Source: Styela clava (Eukaryota; Chordata; Ascidiacea; Stolidobranchia; Styelidae). Taken from it: a stretch of DNA of 64,000 bases. A program made the translations under genes and the position numbers. Shown one piece after another: positions 48,421 through 59,375 of this stretch (positions within the stretch are counted from its first letter, which is position 1; the number at the start of each line of letters is the position of its first letter). Under the pieces are notes generated by a model that was given only the letters and a program-made list of their open reading frames with translations, ran no database searches and was not told the DNA's origin. The stretch lies in NCBI RefSeq assembly GCF_964204865.1, contig NC_135254.1, positions 8,871,001 through 8,935,000 on the forward strand, written 5' to 3'.

Positions 48421-51038
48421 TCACGCAATCAGCGGTGTTCTTTCCTCTTGGTGTGATTGTACGGGTATTGCACCATTTATTGAGTGATGTAGATTGTCAC
48501 ACCGATTGTTTGGCTCCACATCCATTGTTATGACTTGAAAATCTCTTATAAAAGTGTAAAAATATGATAGGAAAGTCGCTGCCAGAAGCCACTCTGCTAT
48601 TGTGCTTGCTAGATGAGCAGCATACCTGCAAATTTAATAAAGATATTCAACTCAAACACAGGAAAAGATGGTTTAAATATGCTGACTACAGTTGATGACG
48701 ACGCTTTAGCAGTAACATTTTTGTATAAATTTCAAATGATGTCACCTATAATTCAGTCTATTGATGGAATCATAGTCATGTGTTCGAGAACTGACTCAGA
48801 TCAGGTGCAAAATGCAAATTTTGGATTGTGGAAGATTTCTGAATCATCTTAGACCAAGTGCGATATCAGTATATTCATGACAGAATATACAGTTCTTTGT
48901 TGCAAAAAAAAGAGTAGACAAAATTGTTTTCGTTGGTGGTAAAATGTTCATCTTTGAAAAATCACTTTCATTTCATAAGGAATTTTATGTCTGCGAATGC
49001 ACAATTGATACCAATATATCATAAGAAACCATCATTTGACAAGACTGTTCATGAATAGCAAAGATAATGCTGTAACTGAATTACCCACCAGATCATAAAT
49101 CAAAATCTGATGAAACGGATTGATCCTTATTTTATAACAAAAAAAAAAAATTAAATATTGTTTTCACAACTTGACATATAAATGTCATTTGATATAAATC
49201 AAGGTCAAGTGCCCTACTTTGCGATGGATTATTGATTGATAACAGTATTGCAGGCCCAATAAAGATTCTTTTCATTACTACACCCATGTGTAAAACATAG
49301 ATTTTGGCGGTGAGTGCAACGAGTTGAGATCAGACTTGCCATCCAAGGTGCTAATTATGTGACCTTGTCTGCTTACAAGACTTAACAATGTAGCTGGCCA
49401 TTTTACAGGCTTCTATATTTTCAGAATAAATACAAAAAAAATGCTTTTTACCGATATAATTTGGAAGAGAGAAATGCATTTAAAACAATATTCAAAACGA
49501 TAACTAATCATACCCATGATCTTCAGGTGCCCAATGGAATTTGACAGGTACTTGGGCAATACTTGACGCAATGAAAGTAGTTGTAATAAAGACAACACTC
49601 AGTATTGAAATTCCAAGACGAACATGTGCAACGACCAATCCATTAACTTCAGGATGCATTTTATAAGTTATATAGGTTTGCATAAACTCATATACAGTGC
49701 CACCTCCAAATGTAAGCAAAGCCCCGAATAGATGGACTCCTAAGACACTCGTTTCCTGAATAGTAAGAATAGATTAGCATGAAAGCAAATGTTCACAGAT
49801 TTTTTAAAAGTCAACAAAGATTTTCCTATCCTGATAGATATGCTTTCTAGGTGTCGCTGACACAATGACTTTGGTAGTCTTTCGTGGCCCCTTGTCAATT
49901 GGGTGTTCCTGAAGTATGCGCACCAAGATGTCGCATAACCTGAACCCTAATCTGGTACACATTAACACATACTATGTTCAGGCTGTGCGCCATCTTGGTG
50001 TGCATACTTGAGGTCCGTCAATTGCAGCTGTTTAATTGTGTCATTACAATATTTCATGCACGACGAAACAAACATCTGAATCTAAATAATCAAATAAGAA
50101 GAGTTGAACTCTTATGTCGTTACCTGAAAATTCGCTACAAGAGACATTCCAAGACTTATTGCAATCCCGAAATACCAAGATATTTTATTCACCCGATAAA
50201 CTTTCCGTACATCATGGTCTGAGAGTTTAATGAGGAAGGATTCAACCTGCTTGTAACGAACATACAGACAAGCCAGAGCTGTGATAAAAATAGAAAAGTC
50301 GTTTATTTAAATACTAATCAACTGGCAACATTGAAATAAAAATACTAAACATCATGACGACATTAAAAAGTCCTTGCAAAATCTTGCTGATATAATTTTT
50401 GGAAAACCCTGCGCCTTCCCCATGTCAGACATGATTGAAACAGATAGAATTCCTCAGCTTAATCACATGGTGAACCACGGCCAGGTTACTAGTCCATGTC
50501 AGGTAAGGGAATACCAAATCACCTACTCATTTCAGATGCATGGACTTGATTTCGGAGCATTTTTTCAATTTGTACTCATTTGTAACAACACATGTTTTAC
50601 AGGCGCTCCCGTAGTATGTGAACCAAAATGGCAGACACCGGAACATAGCATGTGTACCAAGTTAGGCCATAATTTTATTCCAATTTTTCCTATTAGGAGT
50701 TTGTGGACTAGCCAAGTTACTCCCGTAGTATTTGTACCTGAAATTATGGCCTAACCGGGTACACATACTACCTTCCGGTGTCCGCCATCTTAGTTCACAT
50801 ACTAAGGAAGTACCCTTTTACCATTAGTAAACTCACCAAATGCAGCTGTAATATTCAACATCTGTCCAAATATTGAACTTTCTGGTCTTCTTGCACCAGT
50901 GTCGGATATGTATGGAAACCCTGGATCAACATCCCCACGAGAAACAGAGATTATATACGAAATGGTGAAGGTCAGGTATGTCCAGACAATAACGAATATT
51001 GGAAGAAAAGAAAGCCCACGTGTAAACCAGAAATCCAT
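48421..51038 (-). CDS. DRAM2-like autophagy modulator (4 exons)
   Basis: A DRAM/TMEM150-family lysosomal membrane protein; family members promote autophagy. Minus-strand exons are 51038-50837, 50278-50124, 49755-49514 and 48625-48421, which join in phase to 267 residues (human DRAM2 has 266). The N-terminus has the family pattern GLSFLPIFVIVWTYLTF and DPGFPYISDTG, then ALACLYVRYKQV, the membrane segments KISWYFGIAISLGMSLVANF and LGVHLFGALLTFGGGTVYEF, and the end AEWLLAATFLSYFYTFIRDFQ. The tail finishes EERTPLIA, which contains an ERTPLI acidic-dileucine-type sorting signal suited to lysosomes. The MITEs in introns 1 and 2 are described separately. Folliculin lies 790 bases upstream on the same strand. 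The choice of DRAM2 over DRAM1 rests on length and motif likeness. Confidence 0.92.
49852..50085. repeat. dispersed repeat in DRAM intron 2, split by a nested element
   Basis: Matches 25578-25735 (ggtgtcgctgac...) on both sides of the foldback insert at 49902-50016. The repeat is therefore older than its passenger. Confidence 0.7.
49902..50016. mobile_element. 115-base foldback MITE with 8-base target duplication
   Basis: The arms gaagtatgcgcaccaagatg and catcttggtgtgcatacttg are inverted copies with one or two mismatches. Identical gtcaattg direct repeats flank it (49894-49901 and 50017-50024). The undisturbed copy at 25.6 kb has a single gtccattg at this point. An 8-base duplication fits a non-autonomous hAT element. 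It sits in DRAM intron 2. Confidence 0.9.
50609..50806. mobile_element. palindromic MITE in DRAM intron 1
   Basis: Inverted arms gtagtatgtgaaccaaaatg and ccgccatcttagttcacata frame a middle with attatggcctaaccgggtac. Closely related copies are at 56848-57060 and (partial) 61740-61835. It ends about 30 bases from the exon 1 donor. No clear target duplication was found. Confidence 0.85.
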
Positions 51039-51569
51039 TATGTACGTGGTTCAGTAGAACAGTGAATAAAAATATTTTAATACTACATTGGAAGACCTAA
51101 TAGGAGAATTTACAGAAACAAGAATATGATCACCAATATAATTTCAATACAACATTAACAAAACATATCAAAAAACAAGAAGTTGAACAGCACATTATTT
51201 TTCAATTTCAACGTCTGCATCAACAGAAATTGCAGAAAGTACAAATATTGGAAGTAAGGTTGTAACATGATATAACTCAATTTTCCACCTGACAAATTAC
51301 ATGAGATAAATTCTCGACAATATTATATTGGTAGAAATGTTATTGCATCCAATTATAATACTGTAAAAATCAAAATAGTATAACACAAATAGAGCAATAA
51401 TGAAATGTATAAAGTATTAAAACAAAACAATTTTTAAAACATCCCTAGAATGATATTTTGAGACTAGCTCAACACAATTCAATTGATACTGAAAAAATCA
51501 CAGATATCAGTAACTGAGGGCATGCCAGTTTTACACTTGACAACTTATAATAATGTTTAACATCGTACC
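51039..51569. other. spacer between folliculin and DRAM-like gene
   Basis: AT-rich, without coding signal. It must contain the DRAM promoter or, if the two genes are co-transcribed, an intercistronic region. No polypyrimidine-AG acceptor stands out directly before the DRAM start. Confidence 0.5.
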
Positions 51570-51748
51570 CAGTGGTGGGAATCAGCCGGTTTGCACCGGT
51601 TCTATAGAACCGTCTCACGGAAATTTATGAGATCAGCAAACCGGTTAGCATTACTGGTTACTGTCAATGTTCTGTTTGTAACAGAATCGGCTGAAAAATA
51701 TGATTTTTGTGAAGGAACCAGCTGACAAAAATTTGAATTACACCACTG
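51570..51748. mobile_element. 179-base hAT-type MITE
   Basis: Ends cagtggtgggaat and attacaccactg are inverted repeats of the hAT type. Direct repeats atcgtacc (51562-51569) and accgtacc (51749-51756) match at 7 of 8 positions. It sits just past the folliculin stop. Confidence 0.9.
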
Positions 51749-51827
51749 ACCGTACCTCAATGTATATGAATTTACATGATAGAAAGAGAAATACAGTTCA
51801 TTTTATCTCTCATTCAGCCTGACACCA

Positions 51828-53306
51828 CTAAGAACTGGTCAACCAAAACTTCATCATTTTTACATCATCATCGTTACAGAATAAACAGTTCTGTAATAAA
51901 TCTGTTGTGTCATCTTTATTTCTTTTATCCGTCACAAATTTGCGAAGAATTTCAGTTTTATTGATCCATTCTTGTTTTAAACAAAGTAAACATTGCAAAA
52001 CAACCTCATTGGAAAGATTCTCATTCGCTAGAGCAACCTCCAGTTTTTCAAGAAGGCTTGGACCCTTTTCTGGAATAACACAACTGCTGTTCCATTTAAA
52101 TTCTATTCCATTCTTCCACAAGACTTCTACAATAACATAGTCTTTCGTTCTGACATTTTTGAAACTCAAAAGACAAGGCATTCCAATTAAATTTTTGTCC
52201 GTTGGTATTGTAGTTGTCCACTCTGCAATATTAGCACAGCCTTTTGGTAGGATATTTTTGAGGGTATGAATGGCTGATATAACAGCAGATTGCAATCCAT
52301 GCCAGATTACTTGATTACCAATAAGCAAATGCCAAACTATAGCTCTGAATCGTGGAGGTTGTAAAACTTCCCTCATGTGGCGTAGCGAAAGAAATTTGAA
52401 ACCCGACTCAATTGAAGAAGCAATAGTTTGGTCGTTCTCATCTAAAGATAATTTCTCTAAAGTGGGTGGATTATAAATGACATTTTCTTTCCAGCGTAGT
52501 TTACAAGCTCGTATTAACCATGTGAAAGATGAATGAAGATATGAATATAGTTTTTCATCGCCTGTTAGTTCAACAAGCGCTCTTGCATTAGAATGACTGC
52601 TCCGATTTGATCGAAAATTTTGCGGAGTTACGGTCTTCGATAGAGATGACTTTAGTCTCGTATTTCTCTGGGGACATTCAGCATGTTCATTGTTATACAC
52701 TGATACAGCACATTTTTGAAAATATGCTATTATCTTACTGATGCATTCTACAAGAAAAGGCCAGGACTGGATCAAATATATACGATCCATCATAACAACG
52801 ATTATGCTATATTGACGTTTAAAACCTCTTGCAAGACTGTCTTTGATTGGAAAAGTATAACTTAAGACGTAGCCTTCATTTTCATCACCATAAAAAATAG
52901 GTCCTTCCCTTCCAGGGCATACTTCGCTGCTGACACTCCTCACACAAGCTTGTCGAACTTTACCAAAAACATTTGGATTCTGCGGATGTTGAGAACTAAC
53001 AAAAACTTCTTCAGTTTTTCCATCATAGCTTATGAATCCTTTATGTCCATCTGGTAAAGATCGACACGCCTGACAAAGCGAACTTTTATTAACAGAGTTT
53101 TGTCTCGAACAAGGTCTTGAAAAATCCGCAGACATCACTGAATCTGGATAACTGGTTCCAAGTGGAATTTCTTGCGAAGAGCTCACTTCTGGCAACGCAT
53201 CCAGATTAGTTTCTTTTTGGGGGGGTAAGCCTCCTTTCTCTGTGCAGAACATCACGCTTGGACCATGTTGCTCACAGAAATGACAAAGGGCTATCACAGC
53301 GTTCAT
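51828..53306 (-). CDS. FLCN: folliculin, single-exon coding region
   Basis: The 492-residue product matches folliculin from end to end. Folliculin is a longin-DENN protein that acts with FNIP proteins as a GTPase activator for RagC/D in lysosomal amino-acid signalling to mTORC1. The start MNAVIALCHFCEQHGPSVMF is the family N-terminus. The longin domain covers roughly residues 1-210 (GREGPIFYGDENEGYVLSY; RQYSIIVVMMDRIYLIQSWP). A low-complexity stretch follows, then the DENN part with RFRAIVWHLLIGNQVIW and the end DDDVKMMKFWLTSS. It is shorter than human (579). The GAP arginine could not be placed by eye. The vertebrate gene is split into many exons; this one is uninterrupted. An acceptor (ttttttacag) lies about 59 bases before the ATG. 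Confidence 0.96.
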   Translation of the reverse strand: MNAVIALCHFCEQHGPSVMFCTEKGGLPPQKETNLDALPEVSSSQEIPLGTSYPDSVMSADFSRPCSRQNSVNKSSLCQACRSLPDGHKGFISYDGKTEEVFVSSQHPQNPNVFGKVRQACVRSVSSEVCPGREGPIFYGDENEGYVLSYTFPIKDSLARGFKRQYSIIVVMMDRIYLIQSWPFLVECISKIIAYFQKCAVSVYNNEHAECPQRNTRLKSSLSKTVTPQNFRSNRSSHSNARALVELTGDEKLYSYLHSSFTWLIRACKLRWKENVIYNPPTLEKLSLDENDQTIASSIESGFKFLSLRHMREVLQPPRFRAIVWHLLIGNQVIWHGLQSAVISAIHTLKNILPKGCANIAEWTTTIPTDKNLIGMPCLLSFKNVRTKDYVIVEVLWKNGIEFKWNSSCVIPEKGPSLLEKLEVALANENLSNEVVLQCLLCLKQEWINKTEILRKFVTDKRNKDDTTDLLQNCLFCNDDDVKMMKFWLTSS

Positions 53307-55331
53307 TGCAAGGAATATATATTTAAGCGAAACTCTTATTAGAAAATAGTATATCGATTTAGTCCTGTAAAAAATTCCAAATGTTTAAAGATTTAAATAT
53401 AACAAATAAAACACTACTCATTGCACCATTTCATAGTATCAAAACTAGGATGGTGTAGCCAGTCTGCGGACGATTTCATTCAAACCGCTATAAAACAAAA
53501 ACCAATATTTCTAACCCGTTAATTTTTCCACCGTAGGTGCATTGGCATTTATTCTACACGCTGAACTTCGAATTAACTTTCTACGACCAGGGGTTAAAGC
53601 TATACAAACCACCAAAGTACGACACTCTGAAGACGTATTTGCGACCGAACGACCAGTGTGCGATCACGGATTTCAAGCCTTGAACATTGTTTCTGCTGCG
53701 TCGAGACTAGGGCATACGCAGCCATGCGTGAAAAAATGGGCTTCTAATTGCATTTCTGACCGTCATATATTTTAAGAACACGGTTATTTCAAACAAAATT
53801 CTTCAAATTATAAACAAAGCACCGCATCACAGCAATCAAACAGACAAAAACACGGTGGTCGCAAATTAGTTGACAAAGATTTTATTGACGTATTGGAAAT
53901 GCGCACCCCCCTACTCCCCCTCCTTTAAAGGTAGAAACGCGAAACTTTAAAGATGGTTAAAAGAAACACAACTCTACCCACCTGCCAAGTTTCATCTCTT
54001 TATCTTTTATATTTGTATGGATTTTCAAGCTTCTTTGAGGGAACAATGGGTAGTTGGCGACATGGTAAAATGGTCCGTTTTTTTTCTTCGGTCAGGTTTT
54101 CGGTCGTAACTTTTTTATTTGTGGCCGCATTTTAGTGTAATTTCGCAGAGCTACGAGGGATAAGTGGACGATAACGTGTGAGAAATATCGTCGCGGTTCG
54201 TTAATTTTTTCGGCATTAATTTAATCGATGAAGTTGATGGTCGCAGATAGGTCATGGCCGCAAAGTGGGTAAGCCACCCTATATGTTTTTTTCCAGAGGA
54301 ATCTGATGGTGACGTTTTTTAGATTGCACTTCCATTTAGTATATTGCTCATTACGGTACCGATTTGTGCCAATATTGAGGCCCAGACTCGTAGAGGAGGG
54401 GTACCGGTATATTCTAGTTGTTATAATTCAGTAATTGATGTCTGTGAATGTGAGGGTTATTCTTGGAATCAAAAAACTGTGCCGTACCAAAATACTGGTA
54501 TGGCTGTATGATGCTTAATTGGTTACCGGAATTGCGACCACTACACTCTACAGTCATTAACTTGCCACCCACCTTTCTACATAATCTCAAAAAACTGGCA
54601 TATAACAGTATATATTAATGATAATACTGCTAGATGACATGCAATAATATGACAAATATTACGAATCGCCGGCATCGTGCTAAGCAATAGATATACGCTC
54701 CCCTCCGCACCTATGATTACTCTGCGTGATTACTCTCCACTCAGGACTCAGACACTGACACTGCTCCACCACCAAGTCCATGCTGCCGAAAAATAATTAC
54801 CTAATCCCATACAGGTACCCGATACAGTGATATGGAATGGTAACCGGACGAGAGGCCGGGTAATCGACTTTCCTCTCCCCCGGGATAAATATGTAAATCC
54901 TATCCTGAACGTTAGCGAACACCGAGATAAACCAAGCGCTTTCACAGACTGCTGGACACAAGAAAATGATCGACAAAAGGGATTCCCCTAAATTGTCACA
55001 AGACTAGTCACGTGAAGTGGACTGACACAAAAACGCCATTGACCTGTTTTTCCGATTATAACACGAAACGCTTAACTTGAATCGAGGTCACACGATCACA
55101 TGATTTTGAAGAGGATCATTTGATCTTTTTATGAGAGAGCTTTGTGATAGTTATGTATTTTATATACTGCTCTTCCGACGTAAAATAACAACATATCAAA
55201 CGTCTCAGTATATCAAACTTCCATTTATTAAGCTGGCAGTTATAAAAGCGGGAGTGATATATACAAGAAGGTGACATTGACTATTTTGCAAGATATCCTT
55301 CCCATCACGTGATATACACCGATATCTATCT
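53307..55331. other. spacer between folliculin and astacin 1
   Basis: It contains the folliculin 5' leader and promoter and the astacin 1 3' UTR. Small open frames at 53.5 and 54.7 kb have no recognisable motif. GGTACCGGTA-type strings near 54355 and 54410 recur elsewhere in the window (32.6, 34.2 kb) and look like a scattered short repeat. Confidence 0.45.
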
Positions 55332-58300
55332 TCATGTACACTGGCCACAAGTTCTTTTGCAGATATTGCGGACAACGACAGTGGCTTTACAAAGTCGCTT
55401 GAGAGTTGCGCATGCATTTCCACTCAGATCGAAACACGCGAGTGCTGGAAAACAAGAAATAATATTTAGCAAATATCTTCGACTGATTTGAAGAAATATT
55501 CGAATTCGCGGTAGTTCCATTTTTTATATAACCGCATTTAGGGACTATTATGCGCAGAGTCTTATAAGGCGCACTGTCAATGAATGGCTTACAATCGGTT
55601 TCTATCCATACACAATATGCATCGGGCAACAAGGTACATCGATTTTTAAAACGGTACTTATTTTGAAAGTGGGCAGTAAATCACTACCGGCTTATAAAGC
55701 ACATGATCGATTTTGAAGGGAAAAAAGTGCGCCTTATGATTAGTAATATACAATTTCACCAATATGAAGCCAACTTACTTCCTGACGCAGTGCAATATCC
55801 GCAACTTTTTTGACACTTCTTTCTCATCATTCTTATATATCCCGCAGAACTGCATCTTCCTGTTGCTGCCCAGTACTGGCATTCCGTCAGCTTATCCGCA
55901 CATGTCGGGTTTGGGACTGTTGTTGGACTGACAGTAGTGGTAGTTGTGGTAATAGCTGTAGGTAAGAAACGTAAAATTTGTTAACACAATGGCGTAAAAT
56001 GAATTCCAGTGTATTTTCGTAAGAAAAGAGTTCGTATAGTCAAATCCTATATTTTCTATTTTATCCTAGAAGTAGCCTACCTGAACACTTGTAAAGCAAG
56101 TTGATCTGATCAATGTCCGTCTGCACTAGTCCAGCTTCCTGAAAACGAAATAAAATAGTGTTATATATGTAGGCTACATTTAAGCATCGTTCTTTTCGAA
56201 ATAAGACAGTTAGGGCGCAAGCAATTAGAATGGCATCACTATTAACTTCAAAGATGAATCGAAAGATATATAAAGTATACCTGGTATCCAACGAGATCAG
56301 TTCCATCGGGCATCGTGATAGTTTTCGAAGTGTCGTCTTTAGAGAAAGCTGTTCCAAAGTAGTGCATAATCGATGTATAATCGTATGGTGACCCGAGCGA
56401 ATCAATTGTTGATATTTTTTCAAAGTTGCCCTCCTTACCTGAAAAATATAAAGTTGTTAAGTGAATTTGAATCAAATGTATTCAAATGTATTTGAATTGT
56501 ATTTGAATTGTATTTGTATTTGAATTTGTATTTGAATTGTATTTGAATTGTATTCAATTGTATTTGAATCATTTGTATTCAAGTCAATATTTTTTTTTTA
56601 AAAAATCGCGTTTTGGGAATTTTTGTCAAGGGGGGAATTAGACGATTAATGATGTATTTTTGCGAAGTAAAAAACGTAATTCAACAGGATACCCTCAGAA
56701 AATAAATATGCTCCAGCTATAATTTCGTTACCATATCAGATGAAATTATGGATTTTTGCACGTGAGTAGAAACTTGAAGCCGATTGGATCTTTGATAAGT
56801 AATTTAGGAATAACAAACTTGCAAAATTTTTGGTATGGCCACTTCCCGAGGTATGTGAACCATGGTGACGGACACCGGAACGTATGTGTACCGGGTTATG
56901 GTTAGGCCAGGATTTTTTTCCAATTTTTCTTATTTTATTTCTATTACGAGTTCGGCGACTAGCCAAGTGACTCTCGTAGTATTTGTATCTGAAATTATGG
57001 CCTAAACTTAACCTGACACATACTACGTTCCGGTGTCCGCCATCTTTGTTCACATAATAAACTTATAAATAATTTGTAATTACCTGGTTCCACATTTGTT
57101 AAGATGATATTGACGTAAGCATCGCGATCCGGTCGTTGATGCTCGTGGAAGAAGCCTAGACTGTGCATTATTTCATGAATCGCAATACCTTTGGTCTGAC
57201 AGCCGTCACCTAGAGAAATCTGAAAAAAAAAAATTTATATCAGTGGTTCAATTATTTTGTCAGTCAGAAGATGAGGTAGATATATTGATGAATTTCCAAT
57301 ATGATTTGAAAATACCGCAAGGGTTCAATTTCACTTCACACCCTGAAACTGTTGTCAACCAGCAGTAACCAAAGCCGAGTATGCTTTAATACTGAATAGA
57401 CGGAGGTATTTGAAATTCATGTACGTCTCAGTTTTGAATTATTACCAGAGTGAAGCCGCAACCCGATTTGGGTTGTTTTTTACATTTCAGTGGTCGACTG
57501 CGACTTTGCGAAAATTAGTTTAATAAGATTTAAGAGCATATGTATTTTTGCTATTTAGTCGCACCCTATTTATCCCAGTGTTACGTCCGATCGGTGCAAA
57601 ACAGCCACTATCAGCGTAAAACTGCATGTAGTCTGATTGTGAAGTCCTTGGAATAAATCGTAAGCAAGTTGAGGCTTCCAGGTCGACAATGCTTTGCTGA
57701 ACGGCGGTTTGTCCTGCGCTGGCTGCAAGGTAAAATTATAAATACTTATTATTCAAATATAAATTGCACGCGTGGTAATTGTTGTTGAGAGAGAAAGTCC
57801 TTTTTATTCAGTTAAGCCCTTCGCTTTTAATGTTCAAGAGTGATTACAGATGTAAATCGTTTTATAAGTCTATTACTGGCACCATTTTATGCCATTTATT
57901 TGTGCTGCTTTGCTGTTTATCATAGACGAGGTCTGTGTGTAAACTGCTGTGACGATTTGCAGTCGTAAAGAAATGTTGAACTCTCATAGACAATATTGAA
58001 GTTTAATATTTGAAAAAAAATACTAAATTTTTAACTCTTGTGCAGTACTCACCGAACCCCGAAGCAAACTCGTAAGGAATGAGATATGTGGTCCCAGATG
58101 GAATGTTGTTCCAAAGCGGGAAACTAATGCTGGCGCCCTTCGATGGCCGGCCTGGTCTGAAGCCAGCGTCAATAAATCTGGCAACCGTTGGAGAGAGTAT
58201 CATGTCATCCATACGAGCTGAAAATATTGAAATGTATTGTTACTTGTACATTCGTAAAACTGATTTATCGGTAAGACGATTTCTCCAAAAGAAGCACTTA

Positions 58301-58681
58301 CTTGGGTTTGGGTTACAGGCGCAAGTGAGACATCCATAGCTATCTAACAGTCTTTCAATGCATTTCGTACCAGGACATTCTACAGCAACATTCTGCACTC
58401 CACATGTTTTACTTGGTGTCCGAGGAATCCGCACTGCTGATACGGCACACGCACCGACGATAAGAATAAATGCTGAAAAAGACGAGTAAGAACAACTTGG
58501 AAACAATCGATCATATAATATATATATAACAAAAAATACTTCATAAGCTTTTTGCAAGGTGATCATGTTTTTATTTTAAAAATTATAGGAGTAAAACATT
58601 AAGTTTCATTTACGAAAAATAGGACACAGGTTAACGATAATAGAAATGAAAGTTTTAAATTGACTTACCGAATTTCAACAT
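55332..58681 (-). CDS. secreted astacin metalloprotease with two ShKT domains (9 exons)
   Basis: A zinc endopeptidase of the astacin family. Minus-strand exons are 58681-58669, 58472-58302, 58217-58053, 57722-57565, 57219-57084, 56438-56281, 56138-56081, 55955-55779 and 55444-55332; all phases join, giving 382 residues. A signal peptide (1-17) precedes an antistasin-like cysteine cluster (28-57). MDDMILSP (64-71) fits the astacin pro-region, with an Asp as zinc switch. The catalytic domain has [19 protein letters not shown] with zinc ligands His184, His188, His194 and base Glu185, and the Met-turn SIMHY (Met239, Tyr241). A Thr-rich linker leads to two ShKT domains (Cys305-Cys341 and Cys349-Cys381), each with six cysteines. 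It is head-to-head with astacin 2, 694 bases apart. Confidence 0.94.
56474..56586. repeat. AT-rich simple repeat in astacin 1 intron 6/5
   Basis: Repeats of gtatttgaatt-like words fill the sequence just upstream (on the minus strand) of exon 6. Noncoding. Confidence 0.75.
56848..57060. mobile_element. palindromic MITE in an astacin 1 intron
   Basis: Same family as 50609-50806: gtatgtgaaccatggtgacg at one end, ccgccatctttgttcacata at the other, and attatggcctaa inside. It lies in the intron between the zinc-motif exon and the Met-turn exon, ending 24 bases from the donor. Confidence 0.85.
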
Positions 58682-59375
58682 TGTGCTCAAATATAACAAA
58701 CTGTTGGCTCGACTTAAAATACAGTGAATGAAGTTCAGGACCCATCTCTGCACTTTTATACAGTTTTCGATAATTATTTGTAAATTGTTTCCAAAAACGC
58801 GTAATAAGATTTAATTGTTTATTAGTTTTTTTGTTATTATAATTTTCAATTCTAATTACGTTGATTATAAAGTAGTGATTGTTATTGCGGCTGTGATATC
58901 ACACTTGGTCTGGTGCAAAAGTATAATTGTTCTGAAGAAATATAAACAATACCTGGCAAATATATCTTTCTAAAATGGTTGATCCCTCCCATTGTTAAGG
59001 AATCTGAATTTTGCTTCGGTAATTACTACCGCCATTTTCCATTAGATTAAATATTTGCCATGCCAAGTCCAAGATGAGTCGCGTCAATCAACAAGTGTCG
59101 AAACGTGGTCGTATATCAGACATGAAATTCTGAGAAGATTTGGCCAATATACGGATTTTAATTATTTGTATAACATTTGTTACAATCAAGTAATTTGCTA
59201 AAATAAACAGTGTCATGGATTCGTAATAATCCTTCGAATGCAATGAGAAACGATTTTCTTGCTATTTCAAAGAATCGGACTGAACTATTCAATGCAAGTT
59301 AGTGATTTTGAGAATAAGTTATAATCTGAATCAGAAATATTTATTTAAATATTTGTTCAAGGAAGGAATTCAACA
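58682..59375. promoter_or_regulatory. shared divergent promoter region of two astacins
   Basis: The 694 bases lie between the two start codons and must hold the promoters of both genes unless far upstream exons exist. I could not pick a convincing TATA or initiator on either strand. Confidence 0.5.

Noticed and set aside
48613-48852. 79-residue plus-strand frame over the last DRAM exon
   Set aside because: Antisense shadow overlapping the start of DRAM exon 4 and its intron; no motif.
50374-50754. 126-residue plus-strand frame
   Set aside because: Lies in DRAM intron 1 and runs into the palindromic MITE; no domain.
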